Shown in pieces: positions 42,232 to 49,894 of a DNA stretch of 64,000 bases. Both the position numbers and the translations under genes were made by a program. The DNA is taken from positions 3,879,157 through 3,943,156 of the forward strand of contig NZ_CP019962.1 of assembly GCF_000807675.2 (NCBI RefSeq). The letters run 5' to 3'. This DNA is from Eubacterium limosum (lineage in GTDB: Bacteria > Bacillota > Clostridia > Eubacteriales > Eubacteriaceae). The notes under the pieces were generated by a model. The model was not told where the DNA came from. It worked only from the letters and a program-made list of their open reading frames with translations, and did no database searches. Positions within the stretch are counted from its first letter, which is position 1, and each line of letters opens with the position of its first letter.

Positions 42232-42883
42232 TAAACAATTAAAAGCTTTAAAACGTTCCTGCTGGGTAATCGGTGATATTCTGGCACTTGTTTTAATTAT
42301 TGGTATCTGTATTTTGTTGGTTCAGATATTTTTATCTGTCTATATGAGCTTTCTAGATGATCAGGCTTTTATTGGAATAGCAAATTTTCAAAGAAATCAT
42401 CAGTATTTTGCTGCAATTAGTATTTCTTTGCCAGAGAATGCCGCAATGACTAAACTGCTTTCTCTCACATCCATGCGGACAATTATCCTTGACCCACTTC
42501 TGTTTATACCTTCTGAGACGCCTGATCCCGCAAAAGCTGCTTATCTAATCGAAATATGGACCAAACTTTTAAAAAACGGACTTCTTTTTTATTCACTTTT
42601 TCTGGTATGGCAAATTCTCCGGCGCATCAATAGAGAAATCAGTCCGTTTCAGATAAAAACCTTTTATCAACTCCGTCTCACAGGTATCCTTGTTGTTGCT
42701 ATGGCCATTATTCCAAGAAATCTGGAAATTTATGCTGCCAATCTCTTTTTTAAAAGCACGCTTTGGTTTTCGGACAACTCAACGCCTATGCTTATTATGC
42801 TTTTCGGTATTGTCATTCTTGCCATTGCCTACATCTTCCGCTACGGTACTTACCTTCAGCAGGAATCCGATGAAACCTTATAG
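42224..42883 (+). CDS. DUF2975 family membrane protein (second of two)
   Basis: The 219-aa protein is a diverged tandem paralogue of the previous gene, with the same length and helix order (CWVIGDILALVLIIGICILLVQIF; LFYSLFLVWQILRRIN; IKTFYQLRLTGILVVAMAIIPRNLEIY; PMLIMLFGIVILAIAYIF). The ATG at 42224 overlaps the first gene's stop by 8 bp. A start 36 nt upstream is open but would enlarge the overlap. The pair may form a heterodimer; that is inference. Confidence 0.8.
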   Translation: MIDKQLKALKRSCWVIGDILALVLIIGICILLVQIFLSVYMSFLDDQAFIGIANFQRNHQYFAAISISLPENAAMTKLLSLTSMRTIILDPLLFIPSETPDPAKAAYLIEIWTKLLKNGLLFYSLFLVWQILRRINREISPFQIKTFYQLRLTGILVVAMAIIPRNLEIYAANLFFKSTLWFSDNSTPMLIMLFGIVILAIAYIFRYGTYLQQESDETL

Positions 42884-42892
42884 GAGGCTGTT

Positions 42893-43117
42893 ATGGCTAT
42901 TGTTTTAAGACTGGACCGTGTGATGGCAGATCGAAAAATATCCCTCAACGAGCTGGCAAAACAGGTTGGCATTTCCAATGTCAACCTGTCCAATTTAAAG
43001 ACCGGCAAGGTTAAAGCCATTCGCTTTTCGACCCTCAACGCAATCTGTGATGTCCTTGACTGCCAGCCCGGCGATATTCTGGAATACATTCGCGATGAAA
43101 AAGAAGATGCAATATAA
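42893..43117 (+). CDS. XRE-family helix-turn-helix regulator (YozG-like)
   Basis: The 74-aa protein is almost entirely one HTH domain: DRVMADRKISLNELAKQVGISNVNLSNLKTGK, then FSTLNAICDVLDCQPGDILEY. This is the YozG branch of Cro/CI-type regulators that accompany DUF2975 genes. It is the last gene of the unit, 9 bp after the second DUF2975 gene with AGGAGG upstream, and is well placed to autoregulate the promoter at 41517. Confidence 0.9.
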   Translation: MAIVLRLDRVMADRKISLNELAKQVGISNVNLSNLKTGKVKAIRFSTLNAICDVLDCQPGDILEYIRDEKEDAI

Positions 43118-43162
43118 AAAACCGCACGAACGCCGTAAATATTGGTGTTCATGCGGTTTTTA
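43116..43162. terminator. Terminator of the DUF2975/XRE unit
   Basis: AAAAACCGCA(C)GAACGCC pairs with GGTGTTC(A)TGCGGTTTTT around a 9-nt loop, with a T-run beyond. It starts at the XRE stop codon. Confidence 0.85.
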
Positions 43163-43193
43163 TTCAATTGAAAATAACATAAGTATTCATTTT

Positions 43194-43472
43194 TTAAATC
43201 AGAAATTCCCTGAAATAGTTTTTAAACGAACGGTGCTTTCCAATCCATTTTTCAAACCGCTTAAAAAAATAATGTGTAAGAAGAAAATCTGCTGTCAGCA
43301 TAAAAAGAAATACAAACAAATTCCATACCGGCAAAGCCGGAAAATAAACAATCGCCAGCGCTTCATTAAAAAGCATTAATATATTCCAAAACATCAAGAG
43401 CCAAAGCGTCCACATTACGCCTCTATATAAAAAATACAGCACTTGTTTTTTCTGGTATCGTTTGTCCTTCAT
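43194..43472 (-). CDS. Small two-helix membrane protein, hypothetical
   Basis: The 92-aa protein has two helices (FLYRGVMWTLWLLMFWNILMLF; VWNLFVFLFMLTADFLL) flanked by strongly basic ends (MKDKRYQKKQ; FKRFEKWIGKHRSFKN). I do not recognise a family. The ATG at 43472 has AGAGGTTTGAA upstream, overlapping the stop of the kinase-like gene, so it is the last gene of the MobB-containing cluster. Topology suggests both ends lie in the cytoplasm. Confidence 0.65.
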   Translation of the reverse strand: MKDKRYQKKQVLYFLYRGVMWTLWLLMFWNILMLFNEALAIVYFPALPVWNLFVFLFMLTADFLLTHYFFKRFEKWIGKHRSFKNYFREFLI

Positions 43473-43473
43473 T

Positions 43474-44148
43474 TCAAACCTCTTTCTCAAAGCCTCTCAG
43501 CCATCCTTCCGCTCTTTTGACATCAAAACACTTTCTCCGCATTTCCATACGCTTAAAGGCAAAACGCATTTCTTTCAAAACCTTGCTTTTATCCAGTGTA
43601 ATTTTTTCTGAAAAAGCGTTGAGCATTATGACTGCGCCCTTTGTCCTTTGGGTGGTAAAGGCTGGACTGTAGGCTGCATAATAAGACAGCAGGTTTCCCA
43701 TATCCGTCTCTTTTTGTCCGATTGGAAGCGTCTCAAAATCAATGCCGGTTATGCCTGAAACGCCGACAATAAAATTTCTGAAGTTGACATCGCCACGGAT
43801 ATGTCCAGGCACTGCCTGGTAAAACTGATTAAACCAGTCTGCCAACTCTGCAAACAGACCATACAGACCTTCCGCGCTGTTTTTTTCCTCCAGCTCAAGC
43901 ACTCGGTCAAGCAGCAATGGGCCGGGACAGTACTGCAGATACAGCACATTTTCCCGCAAGTCGAGAACTTCCGGCACCGTCACCCCTCTTAGCTGGAGAA
44001 GTGTGAGGACGTTCCACTCATGCTGTGCTGCTTCGGCGTCGCTAAAAACTTTTTTGATCTGCCCTTTTTCCAGGCTCACAGTATTTCGTCGGCTTTCAAA
44101 GATTTTATTTTTTTCCAATGCTGATCTCAATGACAGCCCCTTCCTCAT
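43474..44148 (-). CDS. Kinase-like protein (APH/LPS-kinase fold)
   Basis: The 224-aa protein keeps the catalytic core of the protein-kinase/aminoglycoside-phosphotransferase fold: HIRGDVNFRNFIV is a catalytic loop of the HxxDxxxxN type, and GITGIDFETLPIG carries the metal-binding Asp in DFE. The N-lobe is short, and EWNVLTLLQLRGVTVPEVLDL resembles the helix-C/strand-4 region. An E/LPS-kinase-like small-molecule or lipid kinase is likely. It overlaps the MobB-like gene by 44 bp if the ATG at 44148 is used; a TTG at 44130 with AAGGGG upstream is an alternative. Confidence 0.7.
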   Translation of the reverse strand: MRKGLSLRSALEKNKIFESRRNTVSLEKGQIKKVFSDAEAAQHEWNVLTLLQLRGVTVPEVLDLRENVLYLQYCPGPLLLDRVLELEEKNSAEGLYGLFAELADWFNQFYQAVPGHIRGDVNFRNFIVGVSGITGIDFETLPIGQKETDMGNLLSYYAAYSPAFTTQRTKGAVIMLNAFSEKITLDKSKVLKEMRFAFKRMEMRRKCFDVKRAEGWLRGFEKEV

Positions 44149-44857
44149 AGCCCTTCAGCTTTCCCACAATGCCGGTCACTGCGCTCCTGATAATATCCTG
44201 GACAAAGGGAACCATCTCGAGGGGCTGTCCATTGATCTTCACATCCACCTCGGGCCGGGTTCTTACCACACAGTCCTTTTCCCGGGCCTCGCCCTTTAAA
44301 ATCGCAGGGCCAAGCCCAGCACAGCCATAGCCGCAGGCGTCACAGCAGTCTTTATCAAAATCCGGAAGGATATGGTAGGTTTTTAACTCAATCCGATCGA
44401 CCAGGGCTTCCGCCTGAGTTCTGGCATCAAAGACAGGCAGGCCTCTGTAGGTGTCCAAATCTCCGGCAATCCGCCCTGCACAGCAGATAACATAATCGCT
44501 CCACCGATTGTCAAGCTCAGGTGTTTCGTGGGCCGTTAGTATCATTGGCACCCCGGCGTCGGCAACGCCCTCAAGCACCACATAATCAAAGTCATAAAAG
44601 GACAGAATATCCCGAATCGGCAGTTTTTCCTGAAATAAAATATCTGTTTCATATTTTCCCCTGGCGGTCACCAGTTGAGAACCTGCCCGCCTGTGACGAT
44701 CCGTATTGCTGCCCTCTGTATCCATTTTAAACTGGTCATAATGGATTTCCTTGACTGAGCCCACACTGTAGCCGCGCCGCCTCAATTCTTTTATAATATG
44801 CTCAGCGGTCGTTGTCTTTCCGCTGTCTGAAATACCACAGATGGATATTACCTTCAT
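44105..44857 (-). CDS. MobB-like P-loop protein with C-terminal Cys-rich domain
   Basis: The 250-aa protein begins MKVISICGISDSGKTTTAEHII, with P-loop GISDSGKTT (8-16). KEIHYDQFKMDTEGSNTDRHRRAGSQ is the MobB hallmark (DxxGkDtwrhreAG). MobB binds GTP and helps attach GMP to molybdopterin. A long C-terminal part carries CCDACGYGCAGLG, a metal or Fe-S-like Cys cluster absent from E. coli MobB. The ATG at 44857 (GGGAGGAAAAAAG upstream) is preferred to one five codons earlier. It lies between a sulfite-oxidase-fold gene and a kinase-like gene. Confidence 0.85.
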   Translation of the reverse strand: MKVISICGISDSGKTTTAEHIIKELRRRGYSVGSVKEIHYDQFKMDTEGSNTDRHRRAGSQLVTARGKYETDILFQEKLPIRDILSFYDFDYVVLEGVADAGVPMILTAHETPELDNRWSDYVICCAGRIAGDLDTYRGLPVFDARTQAEALVDRIELKTYHILPDFDKDCCDACGYGCAGLGPAILKGEAREKDCVVRTRPEVDVKINGQPLEMVPFVQDIIRSAVTGIVGKLKGYEEGAVIEISIGKK

Positions 44858-44872
44858 CTTTTTTCCTCCCAA

Positions 44873-45238
44873 TCATTCCCGGACAGCTACTTCATCAAGG
44901 TAGCGGCACCAACGCTGGCTGGTGGTATCCTTCAGCATAAGCATCATACAGTAAGGCCTGCCATCCTCCAGCGTCAAAGCTTCTCCTCCCTCGCTCACCG
45001 CGATAAAGCACTGTTCTATGTCCATTGCTTCCTCACCGGCGAGGGCAATGCTGAAACCATCAAGGGCTTTAAAAACACAGACGCTTTCCTCTGATAGGGG
45101 CTGTCCTGCGTATTCTGCCAGTCTTTTAAATGGAACGCCAGTATACTGCCGGTTTTCCGGAGCCTGCCCGCTCTTTTTAAAACTCGCGCAAACCGTCATC
45201 AGGCCTGCGCTGCACACATCCTCTGTCTTTATCTTCAT
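44873..45238 (-). CDS. Minimal molybdopterin-binding-fold protein (PF00174-like)
   Basis: The 121-aa protein resembles the sulfite-oxidase molybdopterin domain in miniature. LMTVCASFKKSG aligns by eye with the loop that provides the molybdenum-ligand Cys (here C17). RQYTGVPFKRLAEYAG matches the family TGVPLxDLL motif, and DGFSIALAGEEAMDIEQCFIAVSEGGEALTLEDG matches the DGY...lAyexnGxpL region. It overlaps the phosphatase gene by 4 bp (ATGA) and is followed 15 bp later by mobB. The assignment is by motif only; whether a cofactor is bound is unknown. Confidence 0.68.
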   Translation of the reverse strand: MKIKTEDVCSAGLMTVCASFKKSGQAPENRQYTGVPFKRLAEYAGQPLSEESVCVFKALDGFSIALAGEEAMDIEQCFIAVSEGGEALTLEDGRPYCMMLMLKDTTSQRWCRYLDEVAVRE

Positions 45239-47142
45239 TCTGTAGTGTCCTTTTTAATATAAATATAGGGAACCAGCATATCCTCTGCGCAGAATATGCC
45301 ATGACTTCCCCTGCTGTCATAGCCTGTCTCCTCATGAAGCCCATGGTCGGCAGTGACTATAATGCTGCCAGTCCATTCCTCTGCCAGACGGCTGACCATA
45401 ATGTCATTTTTCAAGACCCGTTCCATGGTCTCGCTGGCATAGGGGCCATAGGTGGTGGCGTCATCGTCGATCCCGTGAAAATGGATAAAAAGGAGGTTGG
45501 GTTGTTTTTCCGCCGCCTTGAGTGCAGACTCAAAAACAGCTTTATCTGTTGTGGTGCCACCCCTGCTGGGATTGAGCACTGGCTCCTCTGAGGTGTTGAT
45601 CAGCTTGCTGTAGCCCTCGATATAGGCGCACTCCTTCCCCATGGCCATACAGCGTTCAAAGAGATCGGGCATTAAAAGAATGCGGCCCTTTCGGTTATGA
45701 ATACCATTGACATCTGGCGTTGTTCCTGTAAGCATAGCCGCCAGTCCAGAGTGCGATACCGGCCGAAATACTGTCATGGCAGGCCGCATGGGCTGCGATG
45801 ACAGGAAGGGCAGCTTGCCTGAGGACAGCGCCCTTCTGTAAATATTCAGCCCAAAGCCGTCCAGCTCAATAATCATGATTTTTTCATGATTTTTCAGACA
45901 TTCAAGGGCGTCCCAGGCTGTACTCATGACAGTGGTTTCCGGTTCGTTCACGAAAAGGCCGGCCATCTCAAAAAGACTGCCGTCTAAACGCCGTCCAAAA
46001 ACCGTATTTCCCCGAAGCTCAATGGGATTACTGCCAATATTAAACATCCCGCCATCCTTTCCAACCGCATGGCTCCGGCCTGCCCCTCCGGTGAAAGCGC
46101 CGTCTGTCAAAGTGGTTCCCGGGACCACTGCGCAGAGTCCGCCTGTTTCATCCCACTGTGGATAAAACATAAGGGTACCGGCCTTTTGATAAAGGACTCC
46201 TGGTGTGTAAAGCTCTGAGGCTTCTCCGTCAATGACACCAAAGGGCTCGATCTGAGAGGATGGCTCCAGACGCATAACCAGCTTTTTTCCAGACGGAAGG
46301 TCAGAACGATCTGAGGCCTTTGGCCGTTCCCTGCCAGAATCCAGCCTGAGGATATTTTTATAGACTTTTCCATTTATTTCACAGGATACCGCCCCGTCTG
46401 TCTCCTGGTAAAACCGCGCCTCAAGCACGTCCTGACGTTCGATTTCAACTAAAGTGCTGTCTGAGCCGATAAGCTTTAAACAGTCCGTCTCTGGCAGTAT
46501 GTCTTCCAGAAAGTCTTTACCCGGCAGTTCCGAACACTCGCTTTTTTCAAACGCCATCTTCAGGCTGACAGACACTTCTTTGCCGATGTGCAGGTTCTGT
46601 ATGCCCTTCATCCGCATACCGGCTGGCAAGTCAGGCGCTGTAAACTGAACGGCGTTTTTTCCCGTCAGCTTTAAAAACCCCTTGCTAAAAACAGAGTACT
46701 GCTCCCGCTTGACCAGTCCGTCGATCATTTCTGCCTTGATAAACTCTGGCTTCTCCTCAAAATAGCCATCGAGAAAATCAGATACTTTAATGGCCTCAGC
46801 CTCTTCATCATAGGCTGCGTAGGGTTCCTTTTTCATGGCCTTCACGGCCGTATCAAAGAACAGAACCGACTCCACGGGTACTGCCACAGCCCGGGGCAGC
46901 AGAGTCAGGCTCACCACATCACGCACACAGTACATAGCTCTTTCCCTGCGGACATATACCCGCAGGGAAAGCCGCCTGTCATCGGCCTCAAAGACCAGCA
47001 TCACATCTTTCTGCCAAAGCATATCCTCTGAAATTTCAATGGCGTAGCCATCGGAGGCGCGGGCAACCGCACTTCCAAAATCGGATGGTTTCAGATCAAA
47101 ATGTTCTAAAACTGCGCTTAGGGTTGTTTTTTTCAGCTTCAC
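45235..47142 (-). CDS. Molybdopterin-fold-like / alkaline phosphatase-superfamily fusion protein
   Basis: The 635-aa protein has two halves. Residues about 1-85 (VARASDGYAIEISEDMLWQKDVMLVFEADDRRLSLRVYV...VRDVVSL) resemble the C-terminal part of the sulfite-oxidase molybdopterin domain, and about 150-265 may be a second degenerate copy. Residues 420-630 are an alkaline-phosphatase/phosphodiesterase domain: IIELDGFG (D428), VSHSGLAAMLTG (S465 as possible nucleophile), HFHGIDD (H556, D559), TADHG (D599, H600) and SHG (H614). All metal ligands appear present. No signal peptide is seen, so it is likely cytoplasmic. The substrate is unknown. Confidence 0.72.
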   Translation of the reverse strand: MKLKKTTLSAVLEHFDLKPSDFGSAVARASDGYAIEISEDMLWQKDVMLVFEADDRRLSLRVYVRRERAMYCVRDVVSLTLLPRAVAVPVESVLFFDTAVKAMKKEPYAAYDEEAEAIKVSDFLDGYFEEKPEFIKAEMIDGLVKREQYSVFSKGFLKLTGKNAVQFTAPDLPAGMRMKGIQNLHIGKEVSVSLKMAFEKSECSELPGKDFLEDILPETDCLKLIGSDSTLVEIERQDVLEARFYQETDGAVSCEINGKVYKNILRLDSGRERPKASDRSDLPSGKKLVMRLEPSSQIEPFGVIDGEASELYTPGVLYQKAGTLMFYPQWDETGGLCAVVPGTTLTDGAFTGGAGRSHAVGKDGGMFNIGSNPIELRGNTVFGRRLDGSLFEMAGLFVNEPETTVMSTAWDALECLKNHEKIMIIELDGFGLNIYRRALSSGKLPFLSSQPMRPAMTVFRPVSHSGLAAMLTGTTPDVNGIHNRKGRILLMPDLFERCMAMGKECAYIEGYSKLINTSEEPVLNPSRGGTTTDKAVFESALKAAEKQPNLLFIHFHGIDDDATTYGPYASETMERVLKNDIMVSRLAEEWTGSIIVTADHGLHEETGYDSRGSHGIFCAEDMLVPYIYIKKDTTE

Positions 47143-47172
47143 TGGTCCTTCTCCTTTTTAGTTCTCCTGCTT

Positions 47173-48051
47173 TTAATATACCAGCACTTCATGGCCTGTC
47201 CCGGTCACGGCAACGGTAACCTCCCATTGTGCCGAGGGCTTGCCGTCATCGGTATAAATAGTCCATCCATTTTCATCGTCCTGGTATATTTCATCAGTTC
47301 CCATATTGACCATTGGCTCAATGGTAAAAACCATGCCGGGGACAAGCAGCATTTCTGTGCCGGGCTTGGTTACAAAGCTGACGAAGGGCTCTTCATGGAA
47401 ATCGAGCCCAATGCCATGTCCGCCGATTTCCTGAACCACGGTATAGCCATTTTCAAGCGCGTGCTGGTGCACCGCATAACCCACATCGCCCAGAAAATTC
47501 CAGGGCTTTACCTGCTCCAATCCTTTTTCAATGCACTCCCTGGTCACTTCGACCAGCTTTTTCTTCTCGGGGCTTACCTCTCCGATACAAAACATACGGG
47601 AGGAGTCTGAGTAATAGCCTTTATACTCGGTAGACACATCCACATTAATGATATCCCCATCCTTAAGCACAATATGCTCTGACGGAATACCATGGCAAAC
47701 CTCCTCGTTGATGGAGGTGCAGACACTCTTTGGAAAGCCCTCAAAGCCTAAAGGCGCAGGCCTTCCGCCCATTTTAACAGTCGTGTCATAAACGATCCTG
47801 TCAATCTCCTCAGTGGTCATACCGGCTTTTATCTGGCTGGCCACCTCGTCCAGAACAGCGATATTGATCTTGCCGCTGACCCGGATCCCCTCGATCTGCT
47901 CAGGTGTCTTGAGCATACCCCGCCTGGGCACCATATGTCCCTTAAGGGCAAAGCCCGCTATCCTTTCATCTATTGCCTCGTGGCACTTTTTATATTTCTT
48001 ACCGCTGCCACACCAGCAGGGATCGTTTCGTCCAATTTTGTTTTCCTGCAT
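47173..48051 (-). CDS. map: Type I methionine aminopeptidase with N-terminal SEC-C motif
   Basis: The 292-aa protein starts with a SEC-C zinc motif (GRNDPCWCGSGKKYKKCH, 8-25) and then the MetAP fold: VCHGIPSEHIVLKDGDIINVDVS, YYSDSSRMF, GGHGIGLDFHEEPFV, and FTIEPMVN, which carry the metal ligands. It removes initiator methionine from nascent proteins. Many Clostridia have a second MetAP with SEC-C in addition to the ribosomal-operon copy, so this is probably the accessory enzyme. Confidence 0.95.
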   Translation of the reverse strand: MQENKIGRNDPCWCGSGKKYKKCHEAIDERIAGFALKGHMVPRRGMLKTPEQIEGIRVSGKINIAVLDEVASQIKAGMTTEEIDRIVYDTTVKMGGRPAPLGFEGFPKSVCTSINEEVCHGIPSEHIVLKDGDIINVDVSTEYKGYYSDSSRMFCIGEVSPEKKKLVEVTRECIEKGLEQVKPWNFLGDVGYAVHQHALENGYTVVQEIGGHGIGLDFHEEPFVSFVTKPGTEMLLVPGMVFTIEPMVNMGTDEIYQDDENGWTIYTDDGKPSAQWEVTVAVTGTGHEVLVY

Positions 48052-48116
48052 ATATGCCTCCTGTCTCTGTCATTTCTATATCATTATACCATATTTAAAA
48101 ATACTTCACGGTTTTT

Positions 48117-48689
48117 TTACTGTTTCTTTTTCTCCTCAGCCGCCTCACGGTGCATTTGTAAAAATACACGTCCATACATAATAAAGGACAGCAGCAGAAA
48201 AAAGCCTGTGACGCCCATAAGCACATTAGCCCAGGCCGTGCTGATTTCCGGAAACGCAATGAGAATAAAGGTGAGCACATAAAATACCGCCGTGGACACT
48301 TTGCCGTACCACATGGCGCCGCCCAGCTTCTTACCCTTGCGCATAAGGACAAGGTCATTGATTAGCATGAAAAGCTCCTTGATCACAAATAAAACAACCA
48401 CAAAGATCATGCCCTGATATCGGAACATCAGGCTGAAAACAATGGCTGCCTGGGTGAGCTTGTCTGCCACCGGGTCCAGCGCCTTTCCGAGCTCAGTGAT
48501 CATGTTAAACCGCCTGGCGATCTGACCATCCGCAAAGTCTGTCAATCCTGAGATCAAAATAATAAGCGCCGCCAGATAATAATCCCGGGGCGTCTGGGCA
48601 TTGATATAAACGCCGATGAACACCGGGATCAGTAAAATGCGGACATAGGATAAAATGTTGGGAATGCTGAAAATTTCTTTTGCTTTCAT
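48117..48689 (-). CDS. pgsA: CDP-diacylglycerol--glycerol-3-phosphate 3-phosphatidyltransferase
   Basis: The 190-aa membrane enzyme makes phosphatidylglycerol phosphate. The CDP-alcohol phosphotransferase motif is clear in DFADGQIARRFNMITELGKALDPVADKL (pattern DGxxARxxxxxxxxGxxxDxxxD). The start FSIPNILSYVRILLIPVFIGVYI and four or five helices fit PgsA. It lies 65 bp upstream of map on the same strand. Confidence 0.93.
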   Translation of the reverse strand: MKAKEIFSIPNILSYVRILLIPVFIGVYINAQTPRDYYLAALIILISGLTDFADGQIARRFNMITELGKALDPVADKLTQAAIVFSLMFRYQGMIFVVVLFVIKELFMLINDLVLMRKGKKLGGAMWYGKVSTAVFYVLTFILIAFPEISTAWANVLMGVTGFFLLLSFIMYGRVFLQMHREAAEEKKKQ

Positions 48690-48728
48690 TTCTTACCTTA
48701 CTTTTTATATTTAGGTTGTTAAGGGTCC

Positions 48729-49799
48729 CTATTGCCCCTGGCTGTTCTCATCTTCCAGACGGTGTTTTTCCATCCTTTTACACAGGCCAAGCTCTGCTCC
48801 CATCAGAAGCAAAAGCAAACCAAAGGAGAGAATAATACTGCCTGCCCCGGCTTTCCTGACGGCCTCGGAGGTATCCTGTATGGCTTCTTCCTGCCTGGGC
48901 GCTGCTGTCTGGGCGGGCCGTGCTGTTGGGGCTGCATCTACCTTCACATCTGTTGACTGCTGAACATCAATGACAGTTTCACCGGCGTTCTTTTCGGTGT
49001 AGTCCGCCCCATTTCCGATGGTGTCGGCGCCGTCACCGCCCAGGGCCGTTATATTCTCAGAGGTGGTGTCAAGGCTACCTGCAAGTCCATAATGTCCACC
49101 GCCGATACCAGCAGCATTCTTGCCGCCCTGGGCGGTTACCGTTCCGCCGGAAATCCGGATCACACCGCCGTCTCCCTTGTAGCCGCCGCCAATGCCAGCG
49201 CCTTCCTCACCGCCTGTGGCAGTAATGGTTCCGCTTTCAATGGTGATGTTTCCCCCTGTTCCGTACCAGTGTGTGATGTTCTGGGCACCGCCAATGCCGG
49301 CAGAGCCTCTGCCGCCAATGGCGGTCAGGGCGCCTGTTCCGGTTATTCGGACTTCTCCGGCCTTTCCGCCAAGGTTTTGAGCCTGCAGGCCGGCATAATA
49401 ATCCGCGCTGGCCAGCCGGTTATCGGTTCCGTCCATCAGCTCAATGACAACCGAAGCATTTTCCAAAATTGAAAAGGCACACAAATCATTTTTACTGGTA
49501 TCAATCTGAAGATTATCAAACTTGAGATTGACAGGGTTGCCAGTGCCGACACCGTAACGGACGGTGATACCGTACTGGTCACTGGTACCGGTCAGCCTGA
49601 GGCCTTTATCATTGGAAAAGGTATAGGTATTTCCCGCCTGTGTCGCTCTTCCCACTTCCGAAATGGAGATATTGCCGTTTTCAATATTCAGGGTATCTGT
49701 GGGCTGTTCTTCCGCCATGACCATCTGTGAAAATAAAACAGGTGATATAAGCAGAAATACGCCCAAAAGAGACATTATTTTTTTTACTTTTAACTGCAT
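48729..49799 (-). CDS. Secreted carbohydrate-binding-domain protein with Gly-rich repeats and C-terminal anchor
   Basis: The 356-aa protein has a signal peptide (MQLKVKKIMSLLGVFLLISPVLFSQMVMAEE). A beta-helical middle carries repeats of the type GTxTATGGxxGAGIGGG at about 150-250 (TAIGGRGSAGIGG, TATGGEEGAGIGG, TAQGGKNAAGIGG). A Pro/Ala-rich linker, a helix (GSIILSFGLLLLLMGAELGL) and a basic tail end the protein. The repeats fit the carbohydrate-binding surface proteins common in gut Clostridia. The frame is open to 49859, but the ATG at 49799 gives a canonical signal peptide; a GC-rich hairpin (49812-49834) lies just upstream of it. Confidence 0.78.
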   Translation of the reverse strand: MQLKVKKIMSLLGVFLLISPVLFSQMVMAEEQPTDTLNIENGNISISEVGRATQAGNTYTFSNDKGLRLTGTSDQYGITVRYGVGTGNPVNLKFDNLQIDTSKNDLCAFSILENASVVIELMDGTDNRLASADYYAGLQAQNLGGKAGEVRITGTGALTAIGGRGSAGIGGAQNITHWYGTGGNITIESGTITATGGEEGAGIGGGYKGDGGVIRISGGTVTAQGGKNAAGIGGGHYGLAGSLDTTSENITALGGDGADTIGNGADYTEKNAGETVIDVQQSTDVKVDAAPTARPAQTAAPRQEEAIQDTSEAVRKAGAGSIILSFGLLLLLMGAELGLCKRMEKHRLEDENSQGQ

Positions 49800-49894
49800 A
49801 AGACATGCCACGCCCCGGATCATCAGTCCGGGGCACCTTTCTTTCAAGCATTTTGCCATATTTTAGCATTTTCAGCTTAAATTTAAAAGTAATA

